64,000 nucleotides of DNA, taken from contig LGRX02035127.1 of the NCBI GenBank assembly GCA_001247695.2, positions 1-64,000 of the forward strand, read 5' to 3'. The notes beneath the pieces were generated by a model. The model made no database searches, had not been told where the DNA came from, and saw nothing but the letters and a program-made list of their open reading frames with translations. A program made the translations under genes and the position numbers. Shown here in pieces: positions 10,861 to 22,055 of this stretch. Source of the stretch: Cymbomonas tetramitiformis. Its lineage: Eukaryota; Chlorophyta; Pyramimonadophyceae; Pyramimonadales; Pyramimonadaceae. Numbering within the stretch: position 1 is the first letter of the stretch; every line of letters starts with the position of its first letter.

Positions 10861-12504
10861 TGGGGTGGTTGGCGGGGGGGCAGGGTGGGGAGGTTCGAAA
10901 TGCAGGCCGGCTCTCAGGGTTCGGGTCTTACACGTACGTGGGTCGCAAGGCTGAAAAAAACCGGACCGTCATAGAGATAAGGAATTACCGCCACGATTTA
11001 ACTGCCCCGAATTACTTGTGACGGTGACACACTGAACACGTCCCAGCGCGTCACAGGACGTCTTTCGCGTCTGACATGACTGACGCGAATTGATGTCATG
11101 CGACATCGTTTCGAGCTCCGGGAAGGTCACATCACGCCATGTGGACATCCAACTTCTAATTTCATCGGTTCCATCGACACTCACGGTTGCCCAAACAGTT
11201 CCTCCACACGTCTCAAATTATCCTACGTGGACAACTCAATCGTGTTGCTCATCAGTAAAGTGTAATTTAAATACCAAAAAATGCTCTCCGGATGCCGAAT
11301 GCGGGATGCCGAGGCCGAGGGTAAAATGTCACTCTAGACTTTTTACCCGCAGCTCTTGTTTGCACTTTCGATTTTGCTCGTTCACTCCACTGGCGCGTTC
11401 ATATTCATGGGAATTGGAATAGGTAGTTGTGAATTGGAGCGCGGCTACTGCATTTCTAGAAACTCGCCAGGATATAACATGGTATACGTTTAAGTGACAG
11501 GGTGTGCGAAACGCTTGAACACTGCCCTCTTTATCGCTAGCGTCGCATCATGTTCAACGTGACCGCTCGCTTGCGAAGCACGGCTGCTTCGCACGCTTGC
11601 TAGACGTTGCCACGTGCCAAGACGAAAGCGTGCTAACACGCTTATGGCAGGATACCACAACTTTTGCTTGTTATTGATAGATATGTGTTCGTCAGCGGCG
11701 AGCTTCTTCGACGTGTGTCAGCGCGTGGCAGAATATAGTCTCTGACGCTACCCCGCGTCTATAGACGCGTCTCTTCCAAGGAAATATTTAGCTTTGTTAT
11801 TTTGACTTTTATGGCTATCTTTGAAATACTTTCGTCAAATATTTGCGCAAGAGCCGTGCGTTATAACCGCGACTCAGTCTGACTGTCGATACGTAGATGC
11901 GTAGATATGCAGGTACGAGACCGCTGGTAACGTTGCTTTTGAGATGTTCTCGATGGTACTATCTTTACGATATCCTGTGGTCAACTGACAGATAAGCATG
12001 TGGACAAGGTGCGTATGCTTTCCTTGTCAAGTTCACACCGAAGCCGAGGTTGTGTGTTGTTCTATAATGCTGTGCTGCAGCGGACCAGCGGTGTTCCGAG
12101 TCTTCTCACAAGAGCGTTAGCAAAGTGTAAGTTGTTCGAGCTTCTCATGCAAGTAAAATCTTGAGAGAAACTTGGCTATATGAAAACTAGCGACACCTTT
12201 GTTGCGTTGGTGAACTCGTCTCTTAGCGCGCGCTGACATCCTTGTTGCGATTTCATTCCGAGTTGAGCGTTCAAAAATAGCAGTTCACTTCTCAGTCCAC
12301 TCAAACGCTTCACTTTGGTTACTCAAAGCGAGCGGTATTTCTAAACAGGATATCCCTGCTACATTTGTGAAGCTGATCGGAATGTCCTTTTGACTTGCCG
12401 ACTTTCATTCCGAGGCTACCCGATGATTTAAGCCAACCGAAGATTGTGCAGGGTTGCCGTGGTAAGTGAAGCAGGTGACCCAGCTTGCTAGTTTTTTATA
12501 GTCC
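10861..12504. other. Interior hAT segment without a recognised gene
   Basis: About 1.6 kb of unique-looking DNA inside the hAT element. Short ORFs (for example 11090-11422) have no protein-like pattern. A small GATGCCGAATGCGGGATGCC direct repeat sits near 11290. Confidence 0.4.
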
Positions 12505-12640
12505 CACTTTCAATAATAATAATAAAACATTTACGCTAGCAAAGGGGACAAAGTCCCGAGAGTGCGGTATCCCTGCAAAGCAGGCTAGTGAAAACACCAG
12601 GGGCTACTCCCTCTGCTATAGCGCGCCCACAAAGGGGCTC
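12505..12640. repeat. Dispersed repeat copy 2
   Basis: An (AAT)n tract and then GCTAGCAAAGGGGACAAAGT through CTCCCTCTGCTATAGCGCGC closely match 3425-3560. This is a second copy of the short interspersed repeat, inside the hAT element. Confidence 0.65.
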
Positions 12641-13668
12641 AGCCCACTTTTCAGCAGGGTGACATCTAGAGAAAAAGCTTTCATTTCAAGAACCTTCACA
12701 CTGCTTGATTCTATTTGGGGCCTCGAGATGTTGCCTAAGCAGCCTGCTCATTTTGCTCGTCCGATCAAGCCATCTGCGGGAACGTGCATATCACATATTA
12801 CTCCATGCTACTGCTGCTGGCGATCTGAGATAGTCAAAAGACTAAGATTCGTGCATAGTGCATAAAAAACTTTACTCAGGGATGCATCTCAAAGTTTAAG
12901 CTAAGCATCAAGGATATTCGTTTCTATAGCCCACAACATTTATATCTGAAAAAGTGGGCTGACTACTCATAATATGCTGTGCCCATCACCCTTATAATAT
13001 GTTGTTATGTGCCCAAAAGGATGATGACTGAGTTGCTGCTGCATCTATTTGGAACTGGAGCTTGTATTAGTAATACATCGTTGACAATTAGGAAAATAAA
13101 TTTAAAATATCTGCTTTGGAGCTGCTTATCTTTCAGGTGCTTCACGGTGGGAGTTAGAGGCTATTGGAGGCTGTGCAACGGGCGTTGATGGTAAGGGTCA
13201 GAAAATATGCACATTGAAAATATGCGGGATGCCTTCCTTTAAGACATGAAGCTATCCGTGGCATCTTAGATTTTAACTAAGACCTCCGGAAAGCATTTCC
13301 GGCGCTCCAATATGAGCTTATGCCAGACACATGTTGACCAGGCTACTGATCATTGGCTCTAAGAATACGAATTGCCATATGTTTTGTGTGAGTTGGCGGC
13401 TGGAATTCCTTGAAGCCAATGCCATATGTAAGCTTGAAGAGCTCTATGTCAGATATTACCGGTGCTCAAAATAGGCAGATGCCGAACAAGCCCACTGAAT
13501 GGCATGCAACCCATAACAATGCGCCAACTTCCTTCCGTGACTTCATTTCACACTGCTTTTCACATTGCTATGCGAGCTTACACATAGTTTATCGATGCCT
13601 TTTCCAGGTTACTAATGTTGCAGTAGACAACGTGTACGATATCATCTACTTTGGTGTTGCTATATACT
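12641..13668. other. No gene seen
   Basis: About 1 kb inside the hAT element. It contains a GGAAAGCATTTCC short palindrome near 13277. No supported ORF or RNA. Confidence 0.35.
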
Positions 13669-14469
13669 ATGAATCCTATCAACATACCGTTTCATCCGCA
13701 CTTTTCGACTCCACCCGCACACCTTCAAAATGCTCAGTTCCATCATTATGGAGCTGGCATACCTCCAGGAATATTTCCTGGGATATTGGGTTACTGGGGG
13801 CCACCTTCGACACCATCTGCACAATACGCTGTCCACACGCCTGTACCGCCGGCCGTGCCAAGTACATACGACACTGCCAATCCACTGGATACACCCATAG
13901 ATATAACACCCCGAAATCTATTCGCAAAGGAACATGCACCTGATACCACAGGACAACAGAATTGCAGTAGTCAGGAAAACACGGACCCAAATACACCGCA
14001 GTTGAGGGGACGCGTGCAGACGTCTCGAAAATACAAAAGAAGGTACTCCTGCACGCAATCAAAGCTCCCCGACGACCCCAACAAGCCACGCGTGAAAGTT
14101 GGAAATCCAGCAAAAAGCTTACGTGAGATGCGCAAGTCGTATTATGGTGGTGAGAACAAAGGTACTGTTAGAGTTCAAGAAACTGGGGCGTTCAGACTCA
14201 AAAAGCGTATACTCACAGCTTTGATCAAGGCTGTTGCTGTTGTCTGGAAGGGTAACACCACCTACACCAAATCTCTGAATTTGACTGAGATTGAAAAGGA
14301 AGGGAAGATATGCTTTGACATCAAAGACTTAAACTCAGCAGACATTAACACCTCTGATTGTGAAGCCGCTCTCAGTGATTGCTTGGACTTCCAATTCGCA
14401 GGTGACCCTAACCTCTCCCAAAACAAAACTTATCTGTGTGCTGCGCAACAATCTTCCTCCCTACGCTGA
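13669..14469 (+). CDS. Hypothetical Pro-rich/basic protein inside hAT
   Basis: An ORF of 266 codons from ATG 13669. The N-terminal third is Pro/Tyr/Gly-rich (FHPHFSTPPAHLQ, GIPPGIFPGILGYWGPP). A basic linker (TSRKYKRRYS) follows, then a mixed region (FRLKKRILTALIKAVAVVWK, ICFDIKDLNSADI) that looks folded. The family is not recognised. It runs opposite to the hAT transposase and is followed by the 31-bp array. It could be a captured host exon or an accessory transposon ORF. The rich, non-repetitive composition argues that it is or was coding. Confidence 0.45.
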   Translation: MNPINIPFHPHFSTPPAHLQNAQFHHYGAGIPPGIFPGILGYWGPPSTPSAQYAVHTPVPPAVPSTYDTANPLDTPIDITPRNLFAKEHAPDTTGQQNCSSQENTDPNTPQLRGRVQTSRKYKRRYSCTQSKLPDDPNKPRVKVGNPAKSLREMRKSYYGGENKGTVRVQETGAFRLKKRILTALIKAVAVVWKGNTTYTKSLNLTEIEKEGKICFDIKDLNSADINTSDCEAALSDCLDFQFAGDPNLSQNKTYLCAAQQSSSLR

Positions 14470-14667
14470 GCTGTGTCCCCTTTGGCTCGTGCATGCTGCG
14501 GCCTGATCCCCTCGGCCCGTGCCTTGTTTGCCAAGTACACCAGGAACCTTTGCGTGAGATCAAAAGCGGTCTCGACGCATGTAGGCTTTCCCAAATGCCT
14601 GCAATAAATGATTTCAACATAAGTAAAATCGATATTCTCATATGAACGCTTGTGCCGTGCTGCACCT

Positions 14668-14965
14668 ATCATATGCCGGCTCGCGCAGCGCTGGGCATAT
14701 CCAATGCCGGCTTGCTGAGCACTAGGCACATCCAGTGCCGGCTCGCGCAGCGCTGTGCGTATCATATGCCGGCTTGCTCAGCGCTGTTTGCATCATATGC
14801 CGGCTCGCGTAGTGCTGCACCTATCATATGCCGGCTCGCGCAGCGCTGGGCACATCCAATGCCGGCTTGCTCAGCACTAGGCACATCCAATTCCGGCTCG
14901 CGCAGCGCTGGGCATATCCAATGCCGACTTGCGCAGCACCTATCATATGCCGGCATTGGGCCACC
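14668..14965. repeat. 31-bp tandem repeat, about 9.5 copies
   Basis: The unit is ATCATATGCCGGCTCGCGCA plus GCGCTGGGCAC. Two subtypes (GGCTCGCGCAGCGCTG and GGCTTGCTCAGCACTA) partly alternate, suggesting an original 62-bp higher-order unit. Copies start every 31 bp from 14668 to 14916. Confidence 0.9.
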
Positions 14966-15850
14966 TTCTGCGGCGGTCGCATGGCACCGGCGCCCTGAAA
15001 GGCACTCCCCAACGGCGCAGGCTGTGCACAAACTTACCCGAAACTGTCATCGGCTAGCTCCTTCAACGGCTTCGTAATAGCTTGGCCGTTTTGGATGCTT
15101 ACCACTTGACGCCTACACACATATTTCAAACAAGAGAACCTGCAGTTTTGCTCTTCGTTGAAGGCTCTCTCGTCGAAATACAACTTGCAGTGTCCAATCA
15201 CGCTATCCCATTCGACCACCTGTACATAATGCACATCAGCACCAGTCCATCAATTGCTGACCACGGCACGTAGCACACGTGTTGAATATGAAGGGGGCAT
15301 CGTGCCTGTTAAGTGTATGGGTGATGGGAAAGTGTGTATGAGGCAGGTAGCAACCAGTGAAAAGGTTTGAGCCCAGGAATACCCGGAGATTACCCGGCAT
15401 GCCAGCACCACAGCTCACCTCTCCTTCGGCTCCCCACACCCATAACATGCCGCGCTGGTACGTACCCGGCCTACCTATGGTCTGCGAGCAAATTTTCCTG
15501 GCGATGCACCGGGAATTTAACCTCGGCATGGGCTCACCACAGTTCAACCCTAAACCTCCCCAATCCCATACCATACCGCGCTGGCAAGTACCCAGCCTAC
15601 ACGTGGGGTAGGGCTCGCGGAGCTCGGACAAATCGTACCACTAACTTCGGCCTTGAATTTTGTTTTAACAAGTTTCCACCATCACGTACCTTTGTACTGC
15701 TTTGTACAGGGCACTCCAGGCGCGAGATACCACAACGATATGCTAGGACACTCCAGGCTTGAGAGGCCAGCGGCCGGAGCACTCTAGGCACAAAATGCCA
15801 GAACGATAGGCCTCTAATGAAATATGGGTGAAATGGAGGTGAGCTCTTAC
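14966..15850. other. No gene supported
   Basis: Contains two related blocks, near 15400-15470 and 15530-15610, sharing CCATACCGCGCTGG/AACATGCCGCGCTGG-TACGTACCCGGCCTACC-type sequence (a diverged duplication about 135 bp apart). Overlapping ORFs on both strands are not convincing. Confidence 0.4.
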
Positions 15851-16976
15851 CCCTTTGCTCCCAAGATCAACGACCGTATTGATGGCGTGGGCAATGGGGA
15901 AGTCCACTCCTGCAGGGTAGTCGCTGGAAAAACCATATTCTGAACCCCAAAAATATCGGACTCCGTCGCGGAGTCGAATAAGTACTGCGTCGACTCCATG
16001 AGGATACACCTTGTTGCAATGCTCTTCACCACCATATTCGACAAGTGGTAAGTTTCGACCACCTGAAGTAAAATAATAACACCCAAAAGCAAATGTAAGC
16101 CTGTACTCGGTAGCATTCGCACCGACGTCACGAGAAAACGCAGCGAATAAAAAATTCAAAATTCAAAATTCAAAATTCAATTTGAATTTTGAATTGAATT
16201 TGAATTCAAAATTCAAATTTGAATTTTGAATTTTGATTCAAAATTCAAAATGCAAAATTTTGAATTTTGCATTTTTGCGAAATGCAAAATTCGCTGCATT
16301 TCGAATTTTGCATTTCGAAATGCAGCGAAACGCAGTTTTCGCTGCGTTTCGAGAAAACGCAGCGAATAAAAAAGACTCCATACGCCACATACCTAGTGCA
16401 TAAGATGCAAGTTGCTGTAACCTATATTCGGTTTGAGCGTTCAAAAAGCGTGGCAAACGTGGCACGAACGTCCAAGAAGTGTGAGCAGAACAAGTGCGCA
16501 CCTGCGAACAAGATGTCATATCCGCCTGCTTCGGGACAAGTCGAGGTCGTGAAGATACAGTCGCACTTCACGTAGTGTTCCCCGTTAATTTCGATGATGA
16601 CTGGATCCTTGAACATACCTTTCTGCGCTTGCATCAACGCGCTCGAAATTGACTCGATTTGTCGAGCTCGATGTGCTTTGGCAAGTGCGGCTTTTGGGTT
16701 GCGGTATGTGACTACTGGGGTGTTACAAACTTGTTCCCTGAAGTCTGGCAGGGGATTCAAACCCTTAGGATTAGAGAACTGTCAGAATATTTGCAATAAC
16801 GCGTCTATGAACGTTATGCATTCTTGCGCGCAATAGAGCATAATGAGCTCCACAACGTCAGCAAGGCGGACGCGCTCTACGCTCCCTCCTTGAGACCCTG
16901 CCGTCGCAAAGGACGGTCGAAAAACTCCTGGAGCAACTCTATTGACATTCATGTTTTGGTTACAGGTGGACAGCAA
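15851..16976 (-). pseudogene. Two-exon unknown gene with one in-frame TGA, inside hAT
   Basis: Exon 1 runs from about 16976 to 16502 (donor GTGCGC) and exon 2 from 16062 to 15851 (acceptor TTACTTCAG, donor GTAAGA). The phases match across the junction (DILFAG then GRNLPLVEYGGEEH). Exon 1 encodes VELIMLYCAQECITFIDALL, a single TGA (16782-16784), then NPLPDFREQVCNTPVV and VIIEINGEHYVKCDCIF. A CGA-to-TGA change, typical of decay at methylated CpG, would explain the stop. Exon 2 has VDAVLIRLRDGVRYFWGSEY. The segments look like real protein but belong to no family I recognise. The intron contains the palindromic AATTC block. It has the same orientation as the hAT transposase upstream. Confidence 0.5.
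16129..16373. repeat. Palindromic AATTC-rich block between direct repeats
   Basis: A run of AAAATTC / GAATTTT units that read the same on both strands is followed by a graded palindrome of TGCAAAAT / TTCGCTGCATTTCG. The direct repeat GAGAAAACGCAGCGAATAAA lies at each edge (16129 and 16350). Strong secondary structure is expected. Confidence 0.8.
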
Positions 16977-17060
16977 AAAAGATCTGAACGTCCAAGAACC
17001 TATAGTGCGTGCTCACAACGGGCGTCAGCTGAACAGTGGAGCTTGGGAATTCAAGTTTGA

Positions 17061-17546
17061 AGTCTCGCGTCTTTGAAACCCTTTTTTATTAATTGGTTTT
17101 AATCTTAATAATTAGATTTCATTCGCCTGTAATGCTGCCGCGTGGACCTCATTATCCCGCGTGCCAATGTTGATCCAATCACAATGTTTTTGCGCGTTCT
17201 ATTTTCATCGGCTGAAAAGTGATTTCGTCATGACCAAGCCTCTGACTGCATCGTGCATGAGCATTGTCATCTCTCGGAATGCAATTGTCACTGTCGCGAT
17301 GACGCTGACTAGTTTGCTTCGATGTCGATTTTCCATTAGTGACGATCAGGTATATGCTGCTGACGGGGAGTATATACGTAAATGATTGGAGCAGAAACGA
17401 TTAATAATTCCGGGCAGTCCGGGGAAAGCGGTAATATCTTATGTTAAAACATGTTATAAAAAGATAATTAATAAATCAAAAGGAACAAATCTGTCCAAAA
17501 AACCCAAATATCAAACCACTGTATTAAAACCTGATGGACGATGCAA
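17061..17546. other. No gene seen (3' flank of hAT transposase)
   Basis: AT-rich DNA directly downstream of the transposase stop. No ORF or repeat supported. Confidence 0.35.
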
Positions 17547-19962
17547 TTATTCTTCGAACTCTTCAAGTGCATCTGCGCCAATAAGCTCATGCTCCAAGAG
17601 AAGCTCTTCATCCTGTTCTCCCACGTCGTCGACACCTGAGTCTTCAAGTTAAACCGCATTTATGGAAGCCATCCTCTCCTCCGTTTTTTGCAAGTCGGCC
17701 ATAGGATCGTCAGGGGAATTCACGTTGATGTGAACAAGCTGATCCAGATTACCAGAAAGCATTTTGCTACGTCGAAGGGTCGCCACGCAACCAGCGATAC
17801 TGAAAATTCTCTCATTCTCAATCTCACTTCCAGGAATTGCAAAAAGTATACGAACCACGAAACGAACAGTTGGATATCTCCCACCACCTGATCGGCTTGC
17901 CCACCAATTGAGTACTTGAAAATCTTCCTGTCCTGCGTTGGGGATCCTCGCACTTTTGAAACGTTTATATTCTTCCATGACAGTCACCTTGACCCCTTCC
18001 TGAACTTCGTCGAGAGTATTAGCCTGCTCTTGTACTATAGCAAATTCTGATTCTTCCTCCAGTGATGGATTGTGAGATTGAGATGGCTGTTGCAAATCTG
18101 AGAATTCGGAAGGAAATCGAGCTTTGTAGGCAGCTATTAATAGTGGGAGCAAAATCTCGTTCTCGTAACGTCCAACAAGCGATATACAAGTTGCCTTCCA
18201 AGTGTCACCGCTGTAATGCTTGTGTAATTTGCCAATACAAGAGATTTAAAACGTGGATCTAAAAGCAAGCTGATGACCATGTGACCCTTGGGCTCCACGA
18301 ATGACAACAGAGGCTCAAGGAAAGGTCTTACGTGTCTAGTGAAGGCCTCCCGCATATTGATCTGCAATTGATGAAGGTATGGAAAATCTGTTGTCACTCC
18401 TCCGATTTCCTGACCTTGAGCGAGAAGGTCAAGCTCGTTCATAAAACGAATCTGTAAAAGAGCTATCCTGTTTGTAGCATCTGAAAGTGACCAATGCCCG
18501 CGGGACTGAGACTTTGTTGTTACACGCACAAGATATTCCAAAGTATCGCGGATGACATTTGCTACTTCCCATTGCTCCGCGGTCGGGTTTCGGTTGCGAT
18601 ACTTCCTATCTACAATTACTCCGAACATATTCTCTATCGCTGGCTGTGACTTGATGCATACATCGACCATGCCGAACATACTCGAGAATCGCGTCTTCAC
18701 AGGTGTTGGTAATTTTAAAAACCGGATGTTTTTCTCATCACATGCCTGCTTCCACATTTTCATGCCCTTGGAACTTTTCTTGGTGTATGTGATACAACCT
18801 TGTAAAGCTTTCCTACAATCATCAATGATATCATCGACACCAGGTTGAATATCATTTGAGACGTCCTGTCGTGTGGCACTATTGCAGCCCCCATTCACTA
18901 AGTGCGCGGTACAGTCACCTATGAAAACTGATTTCAGGTCGAGAATATTGCAAGTGACAATCTCAGATAAACTCGCGGCACACGTTTTCAAGTTTGCCCC
19001 TCCATCGAAAACGAAACCTACAACCCGGTCAAGTAAGTTGTACTTCTGCAAAGTTGTGCGGAGGTCTGCAGATAGGGAAAGCCCACCAGTGTCATCCATG
19101 CTTAACAGACCTAAACTCTTGTGCATGGGAGTCCAGGCATCATCATCACTGTTGCTCTCAATGTAATGAGCCAGAGAGCCACAACGGAAAAAAATGTCCT
19201 CTACCTTATTTGACATCCACAAATCAAATGAAAGTGAAACCGCAGGAACCCTTGCAAGTGGAGCCTGCACAAACTGTGCATCCACTTGACCGTAGATACG
19301 AGGCAAGGTATTTTCGGCGAATCCTCGGCGGCTAGGAAATAAGATTCTCGGATCTAAATGCCAAACTATACGCCTGCACCACATACTATCACACAACGAT
19401 AGTTTCAAGTGGTCCTTCGCAACCATGAGGACCATATCCTCTTCGAACTGCAGCTGTTTGGAGTCTGTCTTTGCATAGGTCTTTTTGGCCTTAAGGGCAT
19501 GGGCAAGTGTGCCTTTCCCATCTCGCTGAGCGTCCTTACGAACGGAATTTTTACTGATTGCATCGCTTTCAAGAGCCTGGAGAATAATCGGATCTGCGTC
19601 GTCTAAGTACTTCAGAACTTGGGTAATGAGATCAAGATGGTCCTCCTTGCCCTTAGAATGCGAACCCACGGAACCATAATTGAAACTGTTTTTCTCCCAG
19701 CGGAGTGAGTACATTCCAGTTGTCCTTTTCTTCACAGAAAACGCCTCGGGGCCAACTGGCTGGGGAATACAAAGGGTGCAGTAAACATTACACGTTTTAA
19801 GTCTACCAAAGTCATCACGCTCCCTGGAAACTTCAGTAAACAGGCACTAATAGTTAGCGCGACGCCCCAAGTGAAAGGCGACGATCTTGTTCTTCACGAA
19901 ATCCTTCAAATGTTCCGGACATTCCTGCCACGCAAAGAATTCTATTTGTCAGCCCACGACTT
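17547..19962 (-). pseudogene. hAT-family transposase, broken
   Basis: The minus-strand ORF from 19735 to 18137 carries hAT core motifs: SFDLWMSN (first catalytic Asp), FVFDGGANLKTC (second Asp), GDCTAHLVN and TRFSSMF. A second frame, 18152 to 17649, gives ILLPLLIAAYKARF and the dimerisation domain VLNWWASRSGGGRYP ... GSEIENERIFSIAG (hATC). A one-base shift near 18220 separates them. In-frame TAA 17649-17651 is followed by 33 more codons of clearly acidic coding sequence (GEQDEELLLEHEL) before TAA 17547. Upstream, an open stretch with FFAWQECPEHLKDF and NVYCTLC, interrupted by a TAG, may be the remains of a BED-type zinc finger. Family knowledge: it would cut and join the CAG...CTG ends. In its present state it is not expected to be active without recoding. 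Confidence 0.85.
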
Positions 19963-20032
19963 GAAATATGCGAGAGAAATATGCGAGAGAATGAAAGACA
20001 AAAGCGACGAAACGATCTAAGGTGAAGGTTAC

Positions 20033-20763
20033 ACCTCTTCCAACTTTTGGAGAACCTCTTCTGTTATGGGATTCGTCTCGGGAAGCTGGTCCAGTTGTTG
20101 ACCGGCATTGGAAGGACCAGCTTCAGCTCCAGCTTCAGGGTCGCGTGAACCAGAAGTACTAGCTCCAAGTGATGCACGCGTTGGATTCGCTGTGAGCTCA
20201 AAATCCATGTCCTCACCAACCTCTTCTCTACCACTTGCCTGGCTAGAAGACTCTGGCGCACCACCTCGAAGTCCAACAGAAGAATCAAGTAGTCGCAAAA
20301 AGTCACCAGAAAGCGAATCATCGTCGAAATAACCAGAGGCGCCATTCAGGAACCGCAGAATTGCATCATCGTACTCAACTTGTGACTAAAATAAGGCCTG
20401 CTCCACGACGTACTGCTCATCGTATCCAGGCGTCTCATGGTCCAGAACTACTGGACGCTTACCCTTGGGGTAATACCAGTTTTCCAAGACAACAAGAGGT
20501 TCGCGAATGATCGTGATAACAATTGGCTCCCATCTGTCGGTTCGAGGGGGGGGAGAAGGTGGATGAGAGGGTGTATCAAAAAAATCGTCTCCTGGAGAAC
20601 TGCCGGCAAACGATGAATCATCGGGCGAAAATAGAGGCAGGAAGTCGTCGTCGGAAGTGTTGTTGGTGGTGTTCTGCGCACCACATACGAGGGCGCAGAA
20701 CAGAAGCACAAAAACCGCGCTTATTTTCATGGGAGCGGCTGAAACGTAAACTGTATCACGCAC
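20033..20763 (-). CDS. Acidic/Ser-Pro ORF upstream of hAT transposase, one in-frame TAG
   Basis: One frame is open from 20763 to 20035 apart from a TAG at 20386-20388. The first part begins with a signal-peptide-like stretch (MKISAVFVLLFCALVCG, ATG near 20730). DDDFLPLFSPDDSS-type acidic motifs and REPLVVLENWYYPKGKRP follow. After the TAG the frame continues (YDDAILRFLNG, SLSGDFLRLLDSS) into a Ser/Gly/Glu-rich region that ends at a GTGTAA donor-like site. The repeated acidic-aromatic motifs on both sides of the stop suggest a single original protein. It lies between the right hAT terminus and the transposase, so it may be an N-terminal exon of the transposase gene or a separate accessory gene. 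Function unknown. Confidence 0.45.
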
Positions 20764-20980
20764 TGTAGAAATGCAAGATATTGACTGCTCAGCGACGAGT
20801 TGGAGTTGCCTCCTTGTGGAGTGAGCTTTGATAGTGCTTCAATATATACTCAAATATTCACTTTCTGACTCATGGTGATTCATGGTGACTCATGTGATTA
20901 GCCATTTATACTCAGATGACGCATGTGCGTAAATCGATGAAATTGTTCCAGGTGGCGACGCGTGAGACCACTTGGTATTT
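20764..20980. other. Putative promoter side of hAT gene cluster
   Basis: Contains short TGACTCATG direct repeats (20868-20905) between the ORF start and the subterminal palindromes. No TATA box can be assigned with confidence. Confidence 0.3.
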
Positions 20981-21253
20981 CGCCCAAATAACCGGAATTC
21001 TCAGTTATTTCATCGGTTATATAACCGGAGTTCTCAGTTATTTCATCGGTTATATAACCGGAATTCCAATTATATAACCGATTTCTGGTTATATATCCGA
21101 TAACTATAATGGTTATATAATGGTTATTTAGACCCTTATAGTTATATAAGGATAACCGGATTTCGGCCCGATTTTCCAAAAGTTATATTATATAACTATA
21201 ACCGATAACCGGGCCGGTTATCGGTTATCCGGTTATATAAGGGCACACCTCTG
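20981..21253. repeat. Right subterminal region and terminus of hAT
   Basis: More than eight GGTTATATAACCGG variants, partly in a 45-bp tandem arrangement (CGGTTATATAACCGGA, then TTCTCAGTTATTTCAT). They run into the inverted terminus ATAAGGGCACACCTCTG ending at 21253. Confidence 0.85.
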
Positions 21254-21261
21254 GTTAACAA
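21254..21261. repeat. Right target-site duplication of hAT (GTTAACAA)
   Basis: Exact match to 8359-8366, immediately outside the CACACCTCTG terminus. Confidence 0.93.
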
Positions 21262-21427
21262 CCTACGTCCAAATAGAAATTCGATGGAACGAAACTTGTG
21301 GGAGGTCGATCGTGTGGACAGGAGGCTGACGGTCGGTACGCCTCACCGGGAAAACTGAAAGTTATCTAACGATGAGGGGCCACCGACGTAGGAGGGGGCA
21401 CATCAGCGGTAGATAACTTCGGTTATT

Positions 21428-21905
21428 ATGTGACACACCTACCCTACGGGCCTACCCTAGCTACCCTAGCTACCCATAATCACAACTGTAAAGCATGATG
21501 CACGACTCGGAAGGGTATTCTTAATGCACTGAAAATGAAGCCAAGTTCAGTGCCACATACATAGAGGCGGTGGGTACCGCCGAAACGAAGCACGACGCGC
21601 GCGATATGAAATAAGTGAATATCGGACCAAGCCTGAATGGGAGGGCGGGTGGGAAACCCTTCAGAAAATCAGATCAAGTATCGGAGCCGAACTCTCTAGA
21701 GTTCGAAAACCTTATACTGCTGACCGCTGGACCCTGCGGTCCGGTCTGCCACATAACCTGAGTTATGTGACACAGCACCTCTCAGTCCCATCGCTGCACT
21801 GTGACACATAACATCCAGTTATGTGACACGCCTACCCTACGGGCCTACCCTAGCTACCCTAGCTACCCATAATCACAACTGTAAAGCATGATGCACGACT
21901 CGGAG
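21428..21905. repeat. Pair of about 85-bp direct repeats 393 bp apart
   Basis: ATGTGACAC...CTACCCTACGGGCCTACC through GATGCACGACTCGGA occurs at 21428-21512 and 21821-21905, nearly identical. The pair lies on the 3' side of the minus-strand tyrosine recombinase exon. Split direct repeats of this sort are known at the ends of DIRS/Ngaro-type elements. The space between them contains ACATAACCTGAGTTATGTGACAC, itself an inverted repeat. No matching copy was found beyond the recombinase. Confidence 0.7.
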
Positions 21906-22055
21906 ATGCAACAAAGATCTTGGAGCTAGTAAATATTCAAATAATCATCAAGCCTCCCGGCGAATAATGGGCCCGCAGGCATACCACTGGCCGGCACAAG
22001 AGTGCTTTATATCACAACAAGGTACGGAAGCATGCGGCACGGATCAGGAAACAAG

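Larger units (their letters stand above)
8367..21253 (-). mobile_element. 12.9-kb hAT DNA transposon with nested insertions and cargo
   Basis: The left end starts CAGAGGTGTGCCCTTAT and the right end is its exact inverse for 17 bp. Both are flanked by the 8-bp TSD GTTAACAA. Palindromic GGTTATATAACC motifs crowd both subterminal regions, where hAT transposases usually bind. A broken hAT transposase (17547-19962, minus strand) lies near the right end. The interior also holds a TRIM-like LTR element with its own TSD, ORFs at 13669-14469 and 15851-16976, a 31-bp tandem array and a palindromic AATTC block. Typical autonomous hAT elements are 2.5-5 kb, so this one is enlarged by nested insertions and possibly by captured DNA. 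One perfect TSD with matching ends argues that the whole block moved as a unit or grew after insertion. Confidence 0.88.

Noticed and set aside
14668..14965. CRISPR-like array (regular 31-bp repeats)
   Set aside because: The repeats are directly adjacent with no unique spacers and lie in eukaryotic transposon DNA.
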